Part shown: one piece after another, positions 35,383 through 40,083 of the stretch
Numbering within the stretch: the first letter of the stretch is position 1
Layout of the letters: each line of letters starts with the position of its first letter
Assembly (NCBI RefSeq): GCF_020907275.1
Contig: NZ_JAJJWI010000030.1
Span: 1-40,083 of the forward strand
Direction: 5' to 3'
From: Pontibacter silvestris
Lineage (GTDB): Bacteria; Bacteroidota; Bacteroidia; Cytophagales; Hymenobacteraceae
DNA length: 40,083 bases
The notes under the pieces: model-generated
The model's input: only the letters and a program-made list of their open reading frames with translations
Told to the model about the DNA's origin: nothing
Databases searched by the model: none
Translations under genes and position numbers: made by a program

Positions 35383-36996
35383 ATGAATAAAGCCTTAGTT
35401 ATCTTACTAAGCATTGTTTCGTTACTTTTTGTTATGGCAACCAGACATAACAAAGAGATCATAATATATCATCAAGAGCCTGATTATGAACAACCAAGTC
35501 TTCTGAAGATACTTGATAATGACAAATTAAGCTATGGGTTGTACGCAAATGAAAATGAACCAGAAAAAATAAATATACTTCCTGACTTCTCTTATGCAGG
35601 TTATATGGGCGGAGGAGTTGCCTTACCCAATGTGCCTGTTAAAGTAACCTTATCACCAATGCCAGGTAATAACAAGAAGCAGATACAGGATGCAATAGAT
35701 GCCGTAAGTAATATGCCTGTTGATAGTAACGGTTTTAAAGGAAAGGTGCTTTTAAAGGCAGGAATCTATAATATAGATGGTGCTCTAAGAATAAAATCAA
35801 GTGGCGTGGTTATAGCAGGAGAAGGGCAGGGCGCTAATGGAACTATCTTGAATGCAACTAGGGAAGCAAAGCATACCTTGATAATATTAGGTGAAGGGGC
35901 CAATAAAACACTAGTAAACGAAAAAACAGAAAGCCCTATAATCTCTGGATATGTACCAACAGGAAGCATAAGTTTTACTGTTAAATCTACTTCTGGTTAT
36001 AAGATAGGAGATACGATTATAATCCAAAAATCTCCGAACGAGAACTGGATAACTGGATTAAACATGGGCCAATATGGATGGACGCCAGAACTATATAGAA
36101 TTCCTCATGAGAGAGTTATAACTGCTGTAAAAGGCAATCAACTGACTGTTAACATTCCTGTGGTAGATCCAATAAAGCTGAAGGATGGAGGTGCTTTTGT
36201 ATATAAAGCAAATAGTAACAGGAAAACACAGCAATCAGGTGTTGAAAACCTAAGGTTAATCTCAAGATACAAAAATGATGAAGATGAAGAACATGGGTGG
36301 TGTGGGGTAAAATTGATTATGGCTGAGAATTGTTGGGTTAAGAAAGTATCCGTTTTATATTTTGGCTTTTCAGCTGTTATAGTAGACAAAAATTCTGCTT
36401 TCAATACTATTGAGGATTGCGCAATGCTTGACCCTAAGGCTAAAACAGAAGGAATGAGGAAGTATTCTTTTAATATTCAATCAGGTAGCTTTAACTTGTT
36501 TCAACGTTGCTATGCAAGAGGGGGGCGGCATGATTATGTAACAGGTCCAAAGGTAACGGGACCCAATGTTTTTTTAGATTGTTATGCGACGAAGGCTAAG
36601 TCTGATATTGGACCTCATCATCGTTGGGCTACAGGTACCTTGTTTGATAATGTACAGGGGCAACAGATTCGTGTGATTAACAGGAAGAGTATGGGCAGTG
36701 GTCATGGTTGGGCAGGGGCTCAGACCATGTTCTGGAATTGTACCAGTACATCAGGAAAAGGAATGGCCGTGGAAAGCCCTCCTGGGAACATTAATTGGGT
36801 AGTTGGTGGCGAAGCTAGGCAATTATCCGGCACTGGTTATCAAGAGTTACTGGGGCAGCAAGTTGAGCCAAGAAGCCTTTATCTAGCCCAGTTACAAAGT
36901 AGGCTTGGGCAAGGTGCTCTTAAGAATATTACAAGTGCGACACAAAGGGTTGATGTAATCTATCCTGATTTAGCAAGATGGGCAGGAGAAAAGTAA
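35383..36996 (+). CDS. Exported right-handed beta-helix protein (pectate-lyase-like)
   Basis: The ATG at 35383 gives 537 residues with an N-terminal hydrophobic segment (MNKALVILLSIVSLLFVMA) as signal peptide or anchor; an in-frame TTG eight codons earlier is less likely. Residues ~90-450 show the stacked short beta-strand pattern of a pectate-lyase-like helix: NNKKQIQDAIDAV, VLLKAGIYNIDGALRIKSSGVVIAGEG, then GVENLRLIS and CWVKKVSVLYFGFSAV. A GPHHRWATG segment with a following HGWAGAQTMFWNC is the most conserved-looking part and may be the active or binding site. Family members include polysaccharide lyases, hydrolases and C5-epimerases. In a locus with a uronate-forming dehydrogenase, a lyase or epimerase acting on the new polymer is plausible but unproven. 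Confidence 0.78.
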   Translation: MNKALVILLSIVSLLFVMATRHNKEIIIYHQEPDYEQPSLLKILDNDKLSYGLYANENEPEKINILPDFSYAGYMGGGVALPNVPVKVTLSPMPGNNKKQIQDAIDAVSNMPVDSNGFKGKVLLKAGIYNIDGALRIKSSGVVIAGEGQGANGTILNATREAKHTLIILGEGANKTLVNEKTESPIISGYVPTGSISFTVKSTSGYKIGDTIIIQKSPNENWITGLNMGQYGWTPELYRIPHERVITAVKGNQLTVNIPVVDPIKLKDGGAFVYKANSNRKTQQSGVENLRLISRYKNDEDEEHGWCGVKLIMAENCWVKKVSVLYFGFSAVIVDKNSAFNTIEDCAMLDPKAKTEGMRKYSFNIQSGSFNLFQRCYARGGRHDYVTGPKVTGPNVFLDCYATKAKSDIGPHHRWATGTLFDNVQGQQIRVINRKSMGSGHGWAGAQTMFWNCTSTSGKGMAVESPPGNINWVVGGEARQLSGTGYQELLGQQVEPRSLYLAQLQSRLGQGALKNITSATQRVDVIYPDLARWAGEK

Positions 36997-37055
36997 GCGA
37001 GCTTTTTGCTCATTGATAAGTAAAAGTAAACATTTTTGTAGTAGTCGGAAGGATC

Positions 37056-37098
37056 AGTTGTAAAGTACAAATGACTAAGGGTTATATGATTTACAACT
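37056..37098 (+). other. Hairpin upstream of the flippase gene
   Basis: AGTTGTAAA (37056-37064) and TTTACAACT (37090-37098) are exact 9-nt reverse complements around a 25-nt loop, in the 131-base spacer before the flippase. Fate of the structure is unknown. Confidence 0.35.
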
Positions 37099-37127
37099 AA
37101 AAATATTGTGTAACTATTGTAAATACG

Positions 37128-38621
37128 ATGCGGCAAACAGAACCTCATAGTCTTAAGTTGAAGGTTGTTAATGGCATTATCTGGAATGTTATTGAGCTAG
37201 TGATAAACAGGGGGTTTGCTTTCGCTATAAAACTAGTATTAGCAAAACTTCTATTCCCAGAACAGTTTGGGCTTGTGGGTATGGCAACTGTATTTGCCAG
37301 TTTTGTGCAGGTGTTTAATGATATTGGAATAGGAGCAGCCCTTGTTCAGCGAAAAGATGAAGACTTAGAAGAAATACATCTCCACACAGCTTTCTGGACT
37401 GGGCTTGTTTGGTCGGTTGGTATTTATATTATTATGGTTTTCATAGTGGCTCCATTAGCGGCCTCTTTTTATAAGGAACCAGTTTTAAGAAGTATTGTGC
37501 CTGTGATGAGCCTGGGGGTTTTATCTAGCCCTGTTAACTTGGTACATAAGGCGCAACTGACCAGGCAAATGATGTTCAAGAAGCTAGCCTTTATCAGTAA
37601 CCTGTCAAATATTTTTTCAGGTGTTATTGCGCTGGTGTTGGCATTTTGGGGAGCAGGTATATGGTCTTTGGTTTTTAATTCTGTGGCATCGTTTGTTATT
37701 GCCATGCCTTTGTTCTTTAGTGCTACAAAGTGGGTGCCAAAACTTAGGTGGGATAAGCAGGCTTTTCACGATGTTTTTGGATTTGGTGTTTATACTACAG
37801 GAACTAATGTGTTTAATAACCTTATTTCCAAGCTTGATTATTTATTAATTGGAAAGCTTTTGAGTGCGTCTGCTTTAGGTGTATATACCCTTGCTTTTGT
37901 GCTTACAGATACCTTCAGAAGCCAAATTATGAACATGATAAATAAGGTTATGTATCCTGTATATGGAAAGAAACAGGATAGTCCTGATTTAATAAGAAAA
38001 TACTATCTAAAAACCATCACTTATAATAGTGTCTGTATTTACCCTGTTATGGTTTTTTTTATTGTGCTGGGAGAACCATTTATTTTCGGGTTCTTCGGTG
38101 AAAGATGGAGTGGATCCATTATTCCTTTGAAAGCTCTGGCACTCTCTGTTATGATTCACATGCTTATTAACAGTCATGGATCCTTAATAAGGGGGATAGG
38201 CAAGCCAAAGTTAGAGATGAACCTGCAGTTGTTTAAAGCATTCTGCCTGTATGCTCCTCTTATTTCGCTCGGAATTTACAAGTATGGTATTGTAGGGGCA
38301 GCCTGGTCTTTTGTAGTTACTAAAGCAGCAGAGGTGGTTTTAGCACAATATTATCTCAAAAAGCTAATTGATGTATCGTATAAAGATTTGTTCCTTAGCA
38401 TTCGAGGCCCCCTTTTAGCCAGTATTGTAGCTGCTTTATTATCTTATTTGCTGTACATTCTGCAGGTTCACTATATGCTTTGTGCTTTAGGCTTAGCTGC
38501 AAGTTACGGTGCAATGATATGGCTTCTGATGGGAAAAGAACTTAAGCTGCAGTTCAAAGAAGTTAAGAGAGGTAAAAAGCAAGGCGCAAAAGAGCTCAAA
38601 GAAGTGGCGCAGGTGGTTTAA
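37128..38621 (+). CDS. Lipid-linked repeat-unit flippase (Wzx-like, MOP superfamily)
   Basis: 497 residues with about twelve to fourteen hydrophobic segments. The N-terminus (LKLKVVNGIIWNVIELVINRGFAFAIKLVLAKLLFPEQFGLVGMATVF) and IGIGAALVQRKD are typical of the WzxC/polysaccharide synthesis type 3 branch of the MOP flippases. It should move the undecaprenyl-linked repeat unit from the inner to the outer face of the cytoplasmic membrane for Wzy. The C-terminal tail (~470-497) is lysine-rich and cytoplasmic. It is 131 bases downstream of the beta-helix gene. Confidence 0.93.
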   Translation: MRQTEPHSLKLKVVNGIIWNVIELVINRGFAFAIKLVLAKLLFPEQFGLVGMATVFASFVQVFNDIGIGAALVQRKDEDLEEIHLHTAFWTGLVWSVGIYIIMVFIVAPLAASFYKEPVLRSIVPVMSLGVLSSPVNLVHKAQLTRQMMFKKLAFISNLSNIFSGVIALVLAFWGAGIWSLVFNSVASFVIAMPLFFSATKWVPKLRWDKQAFHDVFGFGVYTTGTNVFNNLISKLDYLLIGKLLSASALGVYTLAFVLTDTFRSQIMNMINKVMYPVYGKKQDSPDLIRKYYLKTITYNSVCIYPVMVFFIVLGEPFIFGFFGERWSGSIIPLKALALSVMIHMLINSHGSLIRGIGKPKLEMNLQLFKAFCLYAPLISLGIYKYGIVGAAWSFVVTKAAEVVLAQYYLKKLIDVSYKDLFLSIRGPLLASIVAALLSYLLYILQVHYMLCALGLAASYGAMIWLLMGKELKLQFKEVKRGKKQGAKELKEVAQVV

Positions 38622-38751
38622 ATTTTGTCTTGCTGCCTGCTTATAAAGTTGAAGCCTTAGTTGGGTAAAAATGAAGAACCAAAGGCAAAATGAAGCTTTT
38701 ACATATTAAACTTTAACAGATTGATTGGTTCAAAAACTCAAATAATTACAT

Positions 38752-39651
38752 ATGGAGAGTTATAAACCATTTGTTTCCATCATAATACCAACTTATAAGG
38801 ATTGGGACAGGTTATTGCTATGTGTTAATGCGCTACTGCAGCAAAGTTATCCTAAGGCTTTTTTTGAAGTTATTATTGTTAACAATAATCCTGAAGATAA
38901 AGCGCCATGGGAAAGCAGTTTGCCGAATAACTTCATGATTCTTGAAGAAGAAACCCCAGGATCATATGCGGCAAGAAACACAGGTGTAAAAGCATCAAAA
39001 GGTCAGATTGTTGGCTTTACCGATTCAGACTGTATTCCAGCACTAACCTGGATAGAGGCAGCTGTTGCTTTCTTTGAGGAGCATCCTGCAACAGACAGAA
39101 TAGGAGGGAGAGTAGATCTCTTTCCGCTGGAAAGTAAATACACTTTAGCCGAAGCCTATGAAGCGGTGTTTGCTTTTAGGCAGGAAGAAAACGTAAAGAA
39201 GCAGGTCTCTGTTACCGCTAATATGTTTAGCAGGAAAAAAGTATTTGATAAAATCGGCCTGTTCAACTCAACCATGTTTTCAGGCGGAGATTTTGAATGG
39301 GGAATAAGAGCGGGGCAAAATGGTTATAAGATAGGGTATTCTTCAAATGTAGTGGTGAATCATCCGGCCAGAAGAGACTTAAAACAGTTGCTAAATAAGA
39401 TTAAGCGGGTAGCTTCTGGAAAACATAGTATGGATAATAATAAAAAAAACGCTACAGTACGATACATTTCCTTTCTTTATGAAATGCGACCTCATGTAAA
39501 AGAGTTTAGGCATATTTATACACGAGGAAAGGCGCTGAATTTCAATTTAAAAATGCGGGTCTTCATGCTTCGGTATTACATTAGGGTATTGAGGGCATAT
39601 GAAGAAATAAGGCTCTTTAACGGTAGTAAACCTTATTATGATATTCAATAA
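38752..39651 (+). CDS. Glycosyltransferase family 2
   Basis: 299 residues with GT-A fold. Marks are KPFVSIIIPTYKDWDRL, EVIIVNNNPED, and GSYAARNTGVKASKGQIVGFTDSDC with the metal-binding D91-S-D93. GLFNSTMFSGGDFEWGIRAGQNGYKIGY contains the acceptor-side GGDxE motif. It has no membrane helices of its own. It probably adds a sugar to the repeat unit and is the last gene of the locus before the terminator at 39780. Confidence 0.92.
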   Translation: MESYKPFVSIIIPTYKDWDRLLLCVNALLQQSYPKAFFEVIIVNNNPEDKAPWESSLPNNFMILEEETPGSYAARNTGVKASKGQIVGFTDSDCIPALTWIEAAVAFFEEHPATDRIGGRVDLFPLESKYTLAEAYEAVFAFRQEENVKKQVSVTANMFSRKKVFDKIGLFNSTMFSGGDFEWGIRAGQNGYKIGYSSNVVVNHPARRDLKQLLNKIKRVASGKHSMDNNKKNATVRYISFLYEMRPHVKEFRHIYTRGKALNFNLKMRVFMLRYYIRVLRAYEEIRLFNGSKPYYDIQ

Positions 39652-39779
39652 TCTTACGATTGATAATTTAAGAGAAGCTAGCTTTATATGTGGAGGAGAA
39701 GGTTTAGCTATCCTATTCTTCTCCTGTTAGAATCATAGAAGAATTCAATCTTGGTTCTTACCAGCATAAACTTAATCAA

Positions 39780-39840
39780 TAAACAAAAAGCCCCTCGTTA
39801 ATGTGCAGATAGTGCACATTAACAAGGGGCTTTTTGTTTA
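39780..39840. terminator. Bidirectional terminator closing the polysaccharide locus
   Basis: Arms of 28 nt with a single mismatch surround a short loop: TAAACAAAAAGCCCCT on the left is matched by AGGGGCTTTTTGTTTA on the right, with GTTAATGTGCA / TGCACATTAAC inside. A5 and T5 tracts on the two sides let it stop transcription from the glycosyltransferase (plus) and from the convergent malectin gene (minus). Confidence 0.92.
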
Positions 39841-39867
39841 TACTATCTTCTTTAACTGAAAGTCGGC

Positions 39868-40083
39868 TTATTGTTTGCTTACTTCAATAGCCGAGATAAT
39901 GGCATTGTTCTTCACTGAGGAGAGCCTGATGTCGAGCTTTCCATCAGAGACTGTTGCGGTGTAGGTTTTCACCACGGCTTTTCCGAATCCGGCCTCTTTG
40001 TAGATGTCGTAGCTTGTGGCCAGTCGCTTGCCCTCCACGTCAATGTTGAAGACGCGGGAGTTCGAGGACTTGAAGTAAGGCTC
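39868..40083 (-). CDS. Malectin-domain protein, 3' end only (partial)
   Basis: Reading the minus strand from the window end gives 71 residues in one open frame to a TAA at 39868-39870. Motifs RVFNIDVEGKRL, SYDIYKEAGFGKAVVKTY and VSDGKLDIRLSSVKNNAIISAIEV match the malectin modules of the giant protein almost position by position. The gene ends right after the malectin module and carries no T9SS sorting domain, unlike the giant protein. The codon usage is GC-rich, like the malectin cores and unlike the nearby glycosyltransferases. The start lies outside the window, so size and full role are unknown. It converges on the polysaccharide locus and shares its terminator. Confidence 0.85.
   Translation of the reverse strand, partial: EPYFKSSNSRVFNIDVEGKRLATSYDIYKEAGFGKAVVKTYTATVSDGKLDIRLSSVKNNAIISAIEVSKQ

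Noticed and set aside
1..40083. tRNA, rRNA, transposase, integrase or CRISPR array
   Set aside because: No cloverleaf-like TPsiC/anticodon arrangement, rRNA-like stretch, transposase motif or regular short repeat array was seen on reading both strands.

Overview
The window looks like a chromosomal segment of a Bacteroidota bacterium, most likely in the Cytophagales/Hymenobacteraceae (Pontibacter-like). The evidence is two proteins with C-terminal type IX secretion (T9SS) sorting domains, a UpxY-type NusG paralogue, promoters matching the Bacteroidetes TTG / TAnnTTTG pattern, little sign of Shine-Dalgarno sequences, and Bacteroidota-style lipoprotein and polysaccharide-export genes. The genus is inferred from general resemblance and was not tested.

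Left part (1-11.3 kb), higher GC, mostly housekeeping or envelope genes. In order: a frameshifted outer-membrane-barrel-type gene cut by the window edge (minus); dnaK (minus); a secreted leucine-rich-repeat protein (minus); a PhoX/DUF839 protein with a T9SS tail (minus); a di-haem cytochrome c peroxidase with an extra helical N-terminal domain (plus); and a secreted M1 aminopeptidase (minus). Strong hairpin terminators separate most of them. The 750-base gap at 8.5-9.3 kb has no convincing gene but holds two structured, REP-like elements.

Right part (11.8-39.65 kb), AT-richer, all on the plus strand: a self-contained Wzx/Wzy-type exopolysaccharide locus. It encodes an outer-membrane export lipoprotein (Wza-like), a co-polymerase/tyrosine kinase (Wzc-like), a UpxY antiterminator, a polymerase (Wzy-like), an initiating phosphoglycosyl transferase (WcaJ-like), a flippase (Wzx-like), four ordinary glycosyltransferases plus a DUF354 GT-B-like protein, an AlgD-like GDP-mannose/UDP-glucose dehydrogenase, and an exported right-handed beta-helix protein. 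Together these can start a repeat unit on undecaprenyl phosphate, extend it with a uronic acid, flip it, polymerise it and export it.

The most striking feature is a 9.2-kb gene (23,615-32,791) inside this locus. It encodes a 3058-residue T9SS-secreted protein with five malectin-like carbohydrate-binding modules, a Kelch propeller, a glucose/sorbosone-dehydrogenase-like propeller and several Ig-like modules. It has its own consensus promoter. A plausible reading is that the locus encodes both a polysaccharide and a giant matrix protein that binds it.

A 28-nt-arm bidirectional terminator (39,780-39,840) closes the locus. Beyond it, on the minus strand, the 3' end of another malectin-domain gene runs off the window. 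The spacers between the polysaccharide genes are long (60-450 bases, once 1.16 kb) and several contain a hairpin. I saw no tRNA, rRNA, CRISPR array, transposase or integrase.
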